A stretch of 64,000 nt of DNA, from contig JAEQBH010006403.1 in the NCBI GenBank assembly GCA_016808115.1, positions 62,001 through 126,000 on the forward strand, in the 5' to 3' direction. The notes below the pieces were generated by a model. The model was not told where the DNA came from, made no database searches, and worked only from the letters and a program-made list of their open reading frames with translations. Position 1 is the first letter of the stretch. The number at the start of each line of letters is the position of its first letter. Shown here piece after piece: positions 44,703-56,753 of the stretch. Position numbers and translations under genes: made by a program. This stretch comes from Tetrastigma voinierianum (taxonomy: Eukaryota > Streptophyta > Magnoliopsida > Vitales > Vitaceae).

Positions 44703-47700
44703 ATGAATGAATGAAAGAATGAATCACCAATCCATCCATAGTGATTGCATGTCTCTTTCTGCTGGATCTATAATTCCTTTCCTCGGTCGAGTGTTGAGTC
44801 AGTTCTCTTTCTTTTGGGGTTACTTTTCTCTTTCACTTCACAACATAAAGGTGTTGTATAGGAAAAAGAATTAATCATAATAATAATTATAATAATGTCG
44901 GTGCCCTAATGTTTGTGGACTAATAAATATATGTTGTTTATGATTGTTATGATCTTCATCACCTAATAAAAGTCTTTCTATAATCATTTTCTTTCCATGG
45001 GGTATCTTTACTTTTCTTAGTTTTCTACTTTCCCATTGCTACCTTGTCTGCAAGTCATCTTTTCACTATCTTTAAACTGAGCAATCAATCCAATTTTCTG
45101 TGTTTATTGTTTGTTAAGGCAGAAAAACCGATATAAGATCATGTATGATCTCTTATACAATCTAAGGTAAAGAAATTAGAAAAGATACGGAACCAAAACA
45201 GACCACTACCTTGATGATCATAATTAAGGAAAATGAGGGGAGGAGGCATCCATATCAATGGTGCCAACAAGAAGACAAAAAACTACAGAAGGAAGAGGTT
45301 GATTGGATGAATGAATTAAGCTACTTAAATATATGACATGTACCTCCCAAAAATAAAAGTAGATGAAGGAAGTTGATTGAAAGTAACAGGAGAAATAATG
45401 AAATATTTTATTAAAAGAAATTTTTTCTTGAAAAATAATATATTTTGGGCAAAAATGTCCTTTTATATTTTATGTATTTATATTGCCCCTTAAATGAATG
45501 AGCTATTTTTGCAAAAAAATAAGATGGGTATTTTTATCAAAATCAAACCAATAATTATTGAAGGCTTAGATTTCAAATTTTGGATTTTTAAAATATCATT
45601 TAATCAAATCATTGAGAAATAAATTACGGAAGCAAGCAAGAGTGGGTGAGGCAATAAGGATGGGAGCTGCATATGTTAGTCCAGACTATTTCATGGCCAT
45701 GTGATCACTAAAACATCATACAATGACGCAAGAAATAAGTGTACTCTCGATGGGGCCAGCCCCTTTTATCTTATTCGTTCATTATCCTTTCTATATTTAT
45801 TTATTTATTTATTTTAAGGATTAAATATTGTTTGGGTGCCATTGAAGACTAAACCCTAACCGTCCCTTTTATATTTTTCTCTCATCTTATTATTCTCATT
45901 TATCCCCTTTTCCTCAAACAAGGCGGAGAAATGATTTTTGGTCATTTTAGTCCGAAATTACCTATCTATTTTTTAATGATAACAGAGGTGTCGAGAATTG
46001 GGTTTTTTCACCTTGTAGCGCCATTAATCCTCGGTCTTGTATCTACTCTTAGTAGTGAATGATCGGGTGAGGCGAGGAAATTCGTGGGTGGGTGGGCGGG
46101 AGGCTAGCAGGTATCTGGCGAAGCGGGGAGCCGCCATCAGAGCTCATCGGTTGGAAATTCATATCTACATCTGCTGTTCGTTTTTATATAATAAAATGGT
46201 TTCCAGTATAAATCTTTTGATTTATTTTTCTTTCGTCCTTATCTTATTACGGCGTGTTGTTTTGTGTTGGTTTGTTGGTTTGTTCGGCGGTATTAATGTT
46301 TGAAGCGATTAGGGCGATAAAGCATGTTGATCGAATATGAGCGTTAATTCATCGGGATCGTGATATTTTCGCAGGCGAAATGCTATGGTCAGTTATTATC
46401 TGATTTTAAATATATAGTGCTTTATCTTAGTCATTATATTATTAGTGGTATTAAACTTAGATGTCGTCGTCCTTTGTCTTTTGCGAATTTGATTTTTAAT
46501 CTTCATCGGATGTATTGTTAGTTTGAATTAAAAAAATTTATATCTGAACGAAAAAAATTGTTTGTGTGCCTTTGAGGCTTATCTCAAATAATAAAGGGGG
46601 TGGAAATGGGTTGCTGAGAGATCTAATCCTCATTTGAAAAGTGAATAGGATTAAAAAAAAAAAATAATTGTTTGCAAATGAATATGACGTCATGGGTCTT
46701 GGAAACTTAGTCTAACCAATCCAAGAAGGTTCATGTTATGAGTAGCAGAGTATAAACCTTCATTAGTTGTGTTTTTGTCGCAAAAATTTTTTTTTTAAAT
46801 ATTTATTTTATTTCTATAATAATTTTTTTGATAATTAAATATTTTAGTTATTATATAATAAATTATTTTTAATTCAGGACTCGAATCAAAGGAGCCTACC
46901 TTCTCTGCTCTGTTTTTCTTTTTTAAATGTTGAGTATTCTATTAAATGAGTTAGGCTTAATGGACATTTATGTAACAATTATCAAAACCAAACACAATCA
47001 TATAAAACATGGTTAATTGCTGGGTTTTTTTAAATAATGTAGTACTTTTCCTTATCATGTTTTCAAGCCGTATTAAGGGTTGTTTTTGTTTCATTATATT
47101 TTTATGCATGAAATTTTAAGTAAAGTCATTTTAAGATATAAAATAGTAGAAATAAATTATTTCTCATCAAAGCATATTAGAAAAAAAAAGATAAGTTAAA
47201 AAACCAAACTATTTTTTAACTTAACTTTTAAGCAAACTAAAATCTTATATCTAAAATGCTAAATTTGTTCACATATATTTATTTTATATTAATTCTTATT
47301 ATTATTATTATTGTATATTTAAAGTATATAAATGATTAATAAAAATGAAAAGTGAAAAGTGAAACTAGAAATGTATTTAATTTGTATAATAAAACGTTTG
47401 TAATAAGGGTGATTTTTTTGTCATTAACGACTGAAATCGCGTTTAAATCTTTTATCGTTGTTTTGATAAAAGTGGTTCTTTCGCATATATACGAGTTTTT
47501 AATTTTTTTCGTGATTTTGCTCGTGACTTGTTGCGGTGTATAGTTATGTAAATGCTTGGTATGTGAGGTTGATGCTTTCCGAAGTCTTGTTACAATGTTT
47601 ACTAATGTGTTACTAACGTGTAAGCGTGCGAGCCATCTACTCCATTAAGACGATTAATTGTCCTTTGTCTAGTTCTTGAATTCCTTCTCCTTCTATGTGT

Positions 47701-49395
47701 TGAGTAAGTTCTTTTGGACTATTTTCTCTTCCACAACATAAATTAAGGTAATACCAACTACGTTTGAGTCAACAAATTGGCCTCCATTTATAAGGGTAGA
47801 AAATGGGGCAAATGCAGGAGTAAAGAGGAGTAGAGCGAGAGAAGGATAGCACACCAAGGGAAACACAACATAAGGATTTTTACAACTTTGTACGGTTTAG
47901 GGGTATTTTTGGAATTTTGTGATACCTAGGGTTGATATAGATGCTTTTTTTTTTCAATGTTTTTAGGATCGAACCAGTGGGTTTGATCGGTCCGAACCAA
48001 CGAGTCCCTTTGTTTGATCGGGTTGAATGATTAAGCAGATCACGGTGAGCGAGTCTTGAGCGTATTGAACAGCCAGTTCAACCGATTAATTAGTTGAACC
48101 GATTAAATTCACACAAAGCTGACTGGATTCGATAATATATTTTTAAAAATTTAGAATTCAAAGCGATGTTGTTTGATGTTGTATTAGCATCAAAAATGAC
48201 GCCGTTTTTATTCTACTCATAACAAATGACTGAATTTGTCGATTGAATACCCGTACATTCTTCTCTTGCAACTATGTGATCCTATTCCGGTATAATCTAA
48301 GCCCCTTCAGTCTTCGCGATCCATTCTCTTTCGTTACGATGCGAAGCGATCCGCCTGCTCCTTACACGTTCTGATGGTTTGAGATTCAAGTAGTATACGA
48401 TTTGCGATACCGTCACAATAATACATGTTTAAGGGATGTTTTAGGGTGATTTTCGAACAAGGTTTTGAGCCAAAGAGAGTTTTATTGGTGGTAATATCCT
48501 TTTGAGTTTTGAAGTGACGTTTCTCAAACCCAGTTTGTTTCTATTCTTATCTTTTTCCAATTGTTGAACTGTGTAGTGTGTACACATTGAATGAATTTTT
48601 TTTTCTTCCTCCAGATTATAATTTAGATTTTTCATTTTTTTTTCTTTTTTCTTTGTTTGTTTATGAGAATTGGAGTTTGGTTTTTTTTCTGGATCGATCA
48701 GACCTAAACCTGAAAATTTGTTCTTAGTTCATTGTTCGTTTGGTTGATGGATTCATTGGACAAAAGGATTTTGCACTCTCTAGATTTTATTGAGAACTTT
48801 TTGAGATTCCTGGTTTTAGTGTTTACTTTGATTATTAGGTCATCCTTGACTTGTCTGTATTATTTTTTGGTGTTATATCTTGTTTCAGTACCTGGTATGG
48901 TAAAGTGGAGGGTAGTGCGGTGGAATGCTCAACCACGTCGCGACGTTGTGGTTCGCACATTGCAACATTAGAAGCTACTACTATTTTCATGCTCTCTATC
49001 ACGTCACGATGTGAGAACATCACATCATGATGTTAGTTGCTATTCACTGATTTTTCATGCTTTGCTACGTTTTTTAATCGAGTTTTCCTCGATTTCTTCA
49101 ATTTGCTCCCAATGGATGACCTACAAAAAATATGAGTATTTAGAACATTAAAACATCTATTTATATCTAAAAACTGCAAAAAAAACACAAAAACATAAGT
49201 ATAAAATAAGTATATTCAATACTCATCATTCATCAACATATCTTAGAGACCAAGAATTTGCCATAATTATAGTTTAATTTCTTAGATTGTTTAGAGCTTA
49301 CATAATAAATAATATGTTTATTTCTATAAGATATTAAGCATGTTTATATCATATTCTTTCATTGATGATCTTTTTTTTTTTTTACAGTTAAAGAA
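44703..49395. other. AT-rich spacer, no gene recognised
   Basis: It starts with the HMA gene's 3' flank, including GAATGAAT repeats to about 44725 and sequence shared with 52470-52530. The remainder is low-complexity AT-rich DNA with poly-A and poly-T runs and a TTA microsatellite (about 47296-47314). A GC-richer patch at 46060-46150 has a short open frame without motifs. The fragment at 48895-49060 contains the CGTCGCGACG-type words discussed under findings. Confidence 0.5.
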
Positions 49396-49640
49396 ATGGA
49401 ATTAAACTTCACTCCTTCATTTGGCCAAGATTCAATTGGAAACTCACAATCAAATAGAAGCAAGAGTGACCCTTTATGGGAACATATTTATGAAGAAAAA
49501 TATGCAAATGGAAGGAAAGTCTTGACATGTTTGTACCGCAAAAAAATTACAAAAAGTGGAGAAAAATTCATAAAATAAAAAAATATTTTGCTGGAGTGAA
49601 AAGGGATATTAGACCCTACAAACTATTTTATAATTTGGCC
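49396..49640 (+). pseudogene. hAT transposase fragment (BED zinc finger)
   Basis: The frame from 49396 reads SKSDPLWEHIYEEKYANGRK, then VLTCLYRKKITKSGEKFIK, then a frameshift, then KYFAGVKRDIRPYK at about 49587-49625. The pattern W..(E), L.C.YC.K and a following HLxGVK..(I) is the BED-type zinc finger that starts plant hAT transposases. The second zinc cysteine has become Arg (CLYRKK for CxYCKK) and the histidine region is damaged. No DDE domain or C-terminal hAT dimerisation region was found downstream, so this is a short relic. Confidence 0.6.
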
Positions 49641-50664
49641 ATTGTTAATTGAGCAGTTGTCACTCATTATAAAGAAAATAAACCATTAGAAAACGAATTA
49701 GGGGTCGTAGAATCAACCAACACTTTGGATGGTCCAAGATTCGAATTTTAATTAGGTAAATAAAGTCATTAATGAGGGGACCAAACTAGACCATTATCTT
49801 GATTTTCAAGTGTTTGATGCATCGGTTTGTTAAACATTAATTTATCTTAGGTATATCGATGCGAAAGGGAAGTTGAAAGAGTTCATTGCGAAATTTAGCT
49901 AGAATCGTTTTAACCAATCCCTTACAGCCCGTCGTCAAGACTTTTTATTTGGTTCCCACAGATGGCACCAATTGTAGAGACTTTGATCGTTAGATCCCGA
50001 GCGATTAAATTAGAGACCTTGATACGCGAGATTTCTGAGCATCAACGGCGTAATGTGAACTTTTTGCAAAAGGGCGTTCAGCGATGGGCGGCGTATCTCA
50101 GATGGTCTGTCAGCCAAGGTGCGGAGATGGAGAAGAGAATAGGAGTAGTTAGAATTGCTTACCTTCCCCAATGGGGGATCTTTTCAACTTATAGGATTCG
50201 ATTCACGAAATCCCCTCCTTCATTCTTAGGGTAGGTAGAATTTTATCTCCTCCTAATTTAAGGAATGAAATCTTATTTTCCTTATCGACGACTAGTTCTT
50301 CCTTATCGGGGATTATTTTTCCCTTTTTCAAGATTATCTCTCAAAGGAGTAAGGGATTCAGAAGCTGGAAAATCTACTTATAATATCGCTCCCTTGTGGT
50401 TTTAACTAGATCTTGGTAAAAACACTTAGCACCATGGGATAGAATTCCCATATGAGGTAGAATGGCCGGTTGACGGACTTGAAGTCCTAGGCAGACCGCC
50501 TCAAGCAAGCCTAGGAAGAGTTTGTCCTTGCTTTCTTGAGCGGACTCTATAAATTATCCCGTATGAGAAATGTTCATCTGGTCTTGATGAGGAGAATGGA
50601 ATCGGATCGTTTCACAACACAGGCCCTAGGCCCATCGAGTACCGGATCCAAGAGATCATGGTAC
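49641..50664. other. Spacer with a non-repeat-like block of unclear origin
   Basis: A frame at 49962-50234 has no recognisable motif. The block at about 50240-50640 is base-balanced and unlike either the AT-rich flanks or the transposons. It contains the short inverted pair ATGGGA/TCCCAT around 50433-50450. An organelle origin is possible but I could not identify a gene in it. Confidence 0.3.
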
Positions 50665-50736
50665 TCACATGAACCACTGACATTGGATATATAATTCTTC
50701 TAACCATTTCTAATTCTTTGGTTGATAATGTTGCAG

Positions 50737-52470
50737 GTTACGATTACGGTGCTGAAGGTTGATCTTGGGTGTGACAAGTGTTACATGAAAATCAAGAAAC
50801 TGCTCTGTGAATATTATGGTGAGAGTCTTAGATATGTGTTTGGAGATTTTGTGAATGTTTGATGCATTTTGTTTGAATTTTGGTGTTGAATTTTTATGAA
50901 CAAGAGAAATACGAGACCAGGTTTACAATGAGAAGGAAGAAACTGTGATTATCAAAAGTAGTATCTTTGCGGCCTGAGACGATCGAATGGAACCTTATGC
51001 GGCGGCAAATCTCATCCTAAAGTATCGAGATCATACTGGGACCCAAAATTTGATCAGAATAAGGTCAAAGTACTCGCGGTATTGATGCCAATTAGGATTA
51101 ATCCCAGAGACGTGTCTCAGTCCTGCAGTGTATTGGTGCTTATATCCATTATCACGCAAAAAATAAGATGATTAAAATATTTAAAAATTATTAACATATA
51201 ATTTATGGTTTTGTTAATTTATTATTCTTATTTTATTTGTAATATTACTATATTAATTTAATACTAATACATTAGATTAATTAATCTTATTTATTCTTGT
51301 TTCATAAATTATTATTTTTGGTACTCTTATTTATGTTTGGTAAAATAAATAAAATAATATTTGTATTTGTATTTTATATAGTTCACAAAACTATGATTAC
51401 GATTTTATTAATTTATTATTCTTATTTTATTTATATTATATATTGAACTTAATTAGAAGTTGGTAAATGTTGCTATACATTTTGGTTGGAAATGTGGCAA
51501 AATGAGGTTGAAGAGTATATCTGATTTACGGTGATAAAAAGCGGCGTCGTTTATGCGCTATGGCCATTTTTCCAAATTACGCATATGCTAAAGCGAAGTG
51601 GTTTTAGTAGAAGGTCAAAGCGGCGTCGTTTCGAATGGGTTCTCACTTATCCAACGGCGCGTTTTGGTTTATAATCTTCATGACGTCATTTTATGTTGTA
51701 TTTAAAAAAAAAAAAATTAAACAACGAAAAGAAGTTGTTTTCGTTCTTGGTGAGACAAAACGACGTCATCTCGAGATATGAAATTATATCACGGGTCTTT
51801 TGGCTTTCAAAATTTATACATTTTCAATTTTTCGGCTTTTTGTTCCTTCGTGTTAGAGTTGATTTCTTTGAGTTCAACCAACTCCACTGAGTCATCTCGA
51901 GAACTCGGCTGAATTTACCGAGTTATACCGAATTTCAACCGATTTCATGCTTGTCTCTTATATGAATTAGTCGGTATCGGCCTTGGTTTGAAGAATTTAG
52001 TCGGTTATGAATCATTCAATCCGTGCCAATTTGGAACAAGTTTTGAATACTGGATCGAAAGTACAAACCCCCAGTCGGGCTTGAAAGGGCGATAAGAGCT
52101 GTGCCAGCGGGAGAAACCAAAGGGGCGTCGGAGCGAAATCGCGCGGAGAAGCCCAGAAGCGGTCGAAGCCTAAATCCTGTGGCGAAGCCAAAGAGGCTGA
52201 TCATGGCGAAACCACCGCCGGAGAAGCCAAAATTTGAGCAGCCCAAGCCGCAATGGAAAAGCCACCTTCTCCAGCACCGGCACGAACTGAAATAAACGTG
52301 TGCACTAATCTATCAAGGTGGGCTCATGAAGCCAGTGTATGATCTGGGGTATGGACCGTATGGTGGGGCTATTACACTATGGCTATGGAGTTCCATACCA
52401 GCCGCCATCATCCAATGATGAGCGCTGTGAATACGTTACTGAAGAAACTCCGGCTTGCACCATCATGTGA
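50737..52470 (+). pseudogene. Second HMA (HIPP/Pi21-like) gene copy, decayed
   Basis: Positions 50665-51045 copy the intron 1 end, exon 2, intron 2 and exon 3 start of the gene at 38546. Exon 2 (50737-50818, also 82 bp) encodes VTITVLKVDLGCDKCYMKIK, keeping the CxxC pair. Exon 3 from 50916 reads QVYNEKEETVIIK, then shifts frame to a stop near 50976 where the other copy has VVCCSPE. Homology halts near 51045. It resumes at about 52096-52470 with lysine/proline-rich coding sequence, the QPPSSNDERCEYV string and the CaaX end ETPACTIM. About 1 kb of unrelated AT-rich sequence lies between. Exon 1 was not found upstream. It is a tandem duplicate that has become a pseudogene. Confidence 0.8.
51046..52095. 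other. Insertion in exon 3 of the second HMA copy, identity unknown
   Basis: AT-rich DNA with repeated TTATTATTCTTATTTTATTT words (51225, 51410) is followed by a block with three AAAGCGGCGTCGTTT or CGACGTCAT words (51538, 51618, 51763). I see no terminal inverted repeats or transposase. The edges are set only by loss and return of similarity to the HMA gene. Confidence 0.4.
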
Positions 52471-53029
52471 ATGAATCACCATTAATCCATGTTGATTGCA
52501 TATCTCTTTCTTCATGGTCTTTAATTTCATTCATCAGTTGACTAGTGTTGTTGTTGAGTCAGTTCTTCCTTTTGGGGGCATTTTGGGTTATTATATGTTG
52601 GAGTTGCAGATTTTGAAATAATTATGCGTAAATTCTGAAAATTGGTTATTATATGGTTCGAGTTACCCCATAAAAAAAAATTGTGATTCTACATACAAAG
52701 TAAAAGTAAAACCCAAAAATATATCTCATTAATCTAGATGGAATTAAAAAATTGTACAGTAGTACGTTGAGTAGTTGACCGGCGGTATATTCTGTAAGCT
52801 AGCAATGTATAAATGCATGTGCGCGAATGTATTACTAGAGAGTGAAAATATGTAGATGATTGGATGATATAACAGACGAACTATAATTTGTCCAACCTAT
52901 AATATATTGAGTAGTTATGATAATATATTGAGTAGTGAATGTACCATTATAATTAGTTAATATACAACCATAAATAGTAAATGTACCATCATAATTAATA
53001 AATATACTATCATAACTAATAAATGTACT
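52471..53029. other. 3' flank of the second HMA copy and AT-rich minisatellite
   Basis: The first 60 bases match the 3' flank of the first copy. From about 52895 to 53038 there are two ATAATATATTGAGTAGT words. They are followed by at least four copies of a 21-24 base unit of the form AATGTACCATCATAACTAAT. Confidence 0.6.
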
Positions 53030-53330
53030 ATCAAAACTACAAGAAAAATTGAAATTAGAGACGGACAATTCGGTCTCTAATCAAGTCTGAAGCAAATTAC
53101 GGGCGAATTAGAGGCGGAATTTATGGAGTCTTTAACGATGGTATCTGGTGTGTGAAGTCACCGATTCCGTGCTTTGGTAGAAGTTGAAATATTGTCTACA
53201 ATCGAAGACATATCGACGGAGTGCAATCTCAAATTAGAGGCGGAATGATCCGATCTCTGATCGAGAGACGGATCGGAAAACGAGGAAAAATTATGTCTCC
53301 GTTTTCCGTCCCACTAATCTAATTAGACAC
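53030..53330 (+). mobile_element. CACTA-like transposon terminus
   Basis: AACTACAAGAAAAATTGAAA at 53034-53053 resembles the conserved CACTACAAGAAAA end of plant CACTA (En/Spm) transposons, with the first bases altered. It is followed by repeated subterminal words AATTAGAGACGGA, AATTAGAGGCGGAAT (53108, 53234) and GAGAGACGGATCGG. No matching opposite end or transposase was found, so this is a single end or a small internally deleted copy. The right limit is approximate. Confidence 0.5.
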
Positions 53331-56300
53331 ATGTGAGCCTAATTTTCAATATGCGGGTTTAGCTTTTATTACTAGTTGAACCTATTATGGTTGAAGATTT
53401 CAATTATATGTAATCATAAAGTTCTAGATTTAAGAATTAAATTAATAGATGTCATTAAATAAGTTGAACCACTATATTTTTCATTAATTATAAAATCAAT
53501 AGTACACGTAGATAACAAAATAGTAATAATGTCGAATCTTCAATCTGATATCTTAACTACTTAATCAAACTACAAATTCTTAGTGTCTCGAGGAACGTTC
53601 TTAAGTATACTCGTCCTTGTGAAGTGGCTCGCCAAAATCTTAGTGACTTTCTATGAGCATTCTTCTTGGGGTAGCAACTACGTGATGAAAAGTACTTTCT
53701 TATTAATTACATTATAAGCATGAAATTACCATCATTAAAACTTTATTTATTTTAATAAAAAGTAATGAAATGCACAAAAATTTGCCAAAACTAAAGTTGT
53801 TTATCTATAATTAATCAAAAACTTTTATTAAGATTAAAGCAATTATAAGAAATTGTTGACTCATAAATATGATTAATTAGTACACTTATGGAACCTAAGT
53901 ATTATCCGCGGGTGCATGCAAATTAATTACAATTAGAGGATAAATATTTCTACAACAGTAGTTATTTTGGGGCGGCCAAGTCCTTTGGTAGGACGCTAAA
54001 AGCAAGAAAAGAGAGTGCTCTATAGAATCGCGCATTAAGATATTCTCAGCCAAGCATTTAAATATAGATGATTCAATTATACATCTATAATCATTTATAT
54101 TGAGCAAAAAAAATCGAAGAAAGCGTAAAATCTGATATGCAATGTACCAGCTTCAAGCATGTTGGTAGGCAATGCAGTGGAGCGCAGGATTAACGACTTT
54201 GAGCTGGCACAGAGTCTGCAGCCTACAAATTCCATATCATTAGTAAAAGACTTTCTCCACAAATAATTGCATAGACCAGCTTCGACATCAGAGGCCCAGT
54301 GAAATTATTACCATCAGGGAAAAGAAAAGCGTTTGCAGACCCTCACTTCCTTTAACTGAGATCGTCATCTACCAAAAGCGAAATATGTCATGGCTTCGAT
54401 CAACCAATCAAACATTAAAGATGACAACCTCCATAACACAAAGCCTGAGGTTCTAAATCCTTGGATGTGGAGTTGAAACTAAAAAAGAAGAAAAATCATT
54501 TGGTTTTTCTTTTGTAAGCAAGGCATTATTCTATTTGATACCCGAACTGCAAGGGAAAATGGACCACCCCCTGAAAGAAATTAATGAGAAAAATAATAAA
54601 AAAGGAAAAGTTTTTATTTTTTTGAAACAGAAAACAAAAAAAAAAGGAAAATTTTCCATGTTCATATTATCTCTTTATACATTATCACGACAAGATAACA
54701 CTTTCACACAAAAAAAACCTTGGCCTTTGTGCTCCACATTCTTTGTCGGGTAGAAACCTCTGCTGATTATCCATGTATCAGCATTCAAAAAGGAAAGAAA
54801 GACAACGAAAAAAGACACAAGTGAAATTAAGAGAAAAAAACATAAATGGAAAGAATTGAACATTAGAAGCAAAAAAAAAAGAGGCAATGTAGTGGAAACC
54901 CAAATTCATTAGAAGCTCTAGCAAAGAACTACTATTGAAATATTTCTGAAACATTTACTACTTATTTGCCAAATCCACTTGCATTAGCAATCTTTTCACC
55001 ATAAATGATCTGATATTTCCTCAGAATTATTGAAGGTCGGTATGAGAAAAACAAGAAAAATCTTGAAACTAAAAAGTTTGTTCCCTTTCTTTCTCCTTTT
55101 ATTTATTTATTTATTTTTTGGGTTTGTTGGAAAAGCACATTAGAAAATCTCCTCAGTAGGGAGCAGGAGAGGGACAGATTGTCCTACCTGGGTAAATACA
55201 TATCCAGTTGAAGCTAGAAGTGGAAGAAGGAAAGTTTTGTGCTTATTAAATTAGCAAATTATACAATACCATCAGGAAATTTTAACCATAATCTTTTCCT
55301 AGGCAACCGTAACCATTAGTTATGGTCATAGGCAACCATTGGTTTCCCACCCACCACATGTTCAATTGTAAACACTACCCTTAACCCAAAGTCCTCAAGC
55401 AGGGCAAAAAAAAAAAAGGAAATTGTAGCAATGAGTTGATAACATGGCTATCAAGATGGAATCCACCCTCTTAGGTATGATTAGCCATCTACAGTTGTTT
55501 GATTAATATTTATTATTCTTCTACAAGTTACTTATGGTTGTTGTTAAGCTAGCAAACTTCTTCACATCCGTGAAGTAAGGAGTGTAGCCAAAAACAAACA
55601 ACAAAATTTGATTTATTGTGAACCAAGAGTCCGAGGATATTCATAAAGGATCTCTTAATATTTCAGAAATCTTAAGATTATATTATTGGATTTTATGCCA
55701 TGATATTAGGATAACAAGTAGACATTATATAATATTTTCACAATGTTAAAGACAAAGCAACATATATATAACAAGTATTATTGACCATGATACCAGTCAA
55801 GGGATCCATCTTGGAATTTTTTTCCCCGAAAACTCTCTTTGAATTGCTATGGAACTCACAATGTGGTCCAGTAAGCCAAGACTTAGGCAAGGAAGAAGCC
55901 TACTTTCTGATCCAATCGGTTCACATATACTGATGTGATCCAGAAATCAAATTTCACAGGTAATGGCTTGGAAGCAACAGAAAAATTAATCTATATAATG
56001 ACAAACATGGGAAGCATAAAATTCTTTACTCAGTAGCGGCTAAACAAGTTTAACTAGGTAATCTTGCAAACAACCTATAAATTGATATTATGCCATGAAC
56101 GCAAAAATATATTACAACCATGACCCCATATGTGCACATGTAGAAGTTACTCAGAGTCAAGTTTCAATAAGATACAAATAAAACATTCTTATAGTGTTTG
56201 GAATTTCATCATCCAAATTAGCACCATTAACTGCTCAGAGCTCATTATTATGAATGATATTCACATCAACTAAAGCTGGGAATGATTCATAAAAATAATC

Positions 56301-56753
56301 AAACTAAAAACTTCTCAGTTCTAAATCCATCTACCAAACCCAAATCTGGAGCCAACCTTTGATTTACATTTTAAATAAAAAAATTTCTAGAAACAGAAAA
56401 ATACTAAAGCCCAAAATTTGAAATCATAGAACAAGCCTAGCATAAATCAATATTATTGGAAAATTTATGATAAGAAGCCCCAAAACAAACAGAAAACAAA
56501 AAGGAAGATCGATGCAAATTTGAAATTCCAAGTAGTTTGGAAAATTCTATAGGCAAGAAGAATGGGTATCAATCAAAATCTTAGCCACCAAGTTATAATT
56601 TGATCAACAGATCCTTATATCATTTCAAAAAAGTAACAGATTAATTTGGTACCTTAAAATTAAAAACACCCACTAAAGGGTGATTAGCAAGAAAGCGCAC
56701 ATGATGGATTTATTGAAAATGAAAACACTTAATCTAGAAATGAAATCGATATG
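53331..56753. other. Low-copy spacer, no gene recognised
   Basis: The sequence is AT-rich and without similarity to the other repeats in the window. A base-balanced stretch at 54120-54480 could be an exon or untranslated part of a minus-strand transcript, but no protein motif was seen. A-rich and purine runs occur at 54560-54660, 54790-54890 and 55410. The element at the right end inserted at 56754. Confidence 0.45.

Noticed and set aside
45770..46310. Short open frame 46037-46303 as a gene between the HMA copies
   Set aside because: It has no motif, no sign of splicing and ends in hydrophobic low-complexity sequence; a chance frame is the simplest reading.
52895..53038. Possible CRISPR-like array (short repeats with spacers)
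   Set aside because: The units are adjacent 21-24 base AT-rich repeats without unique spacers, in a plant context; they are a minisatellite.
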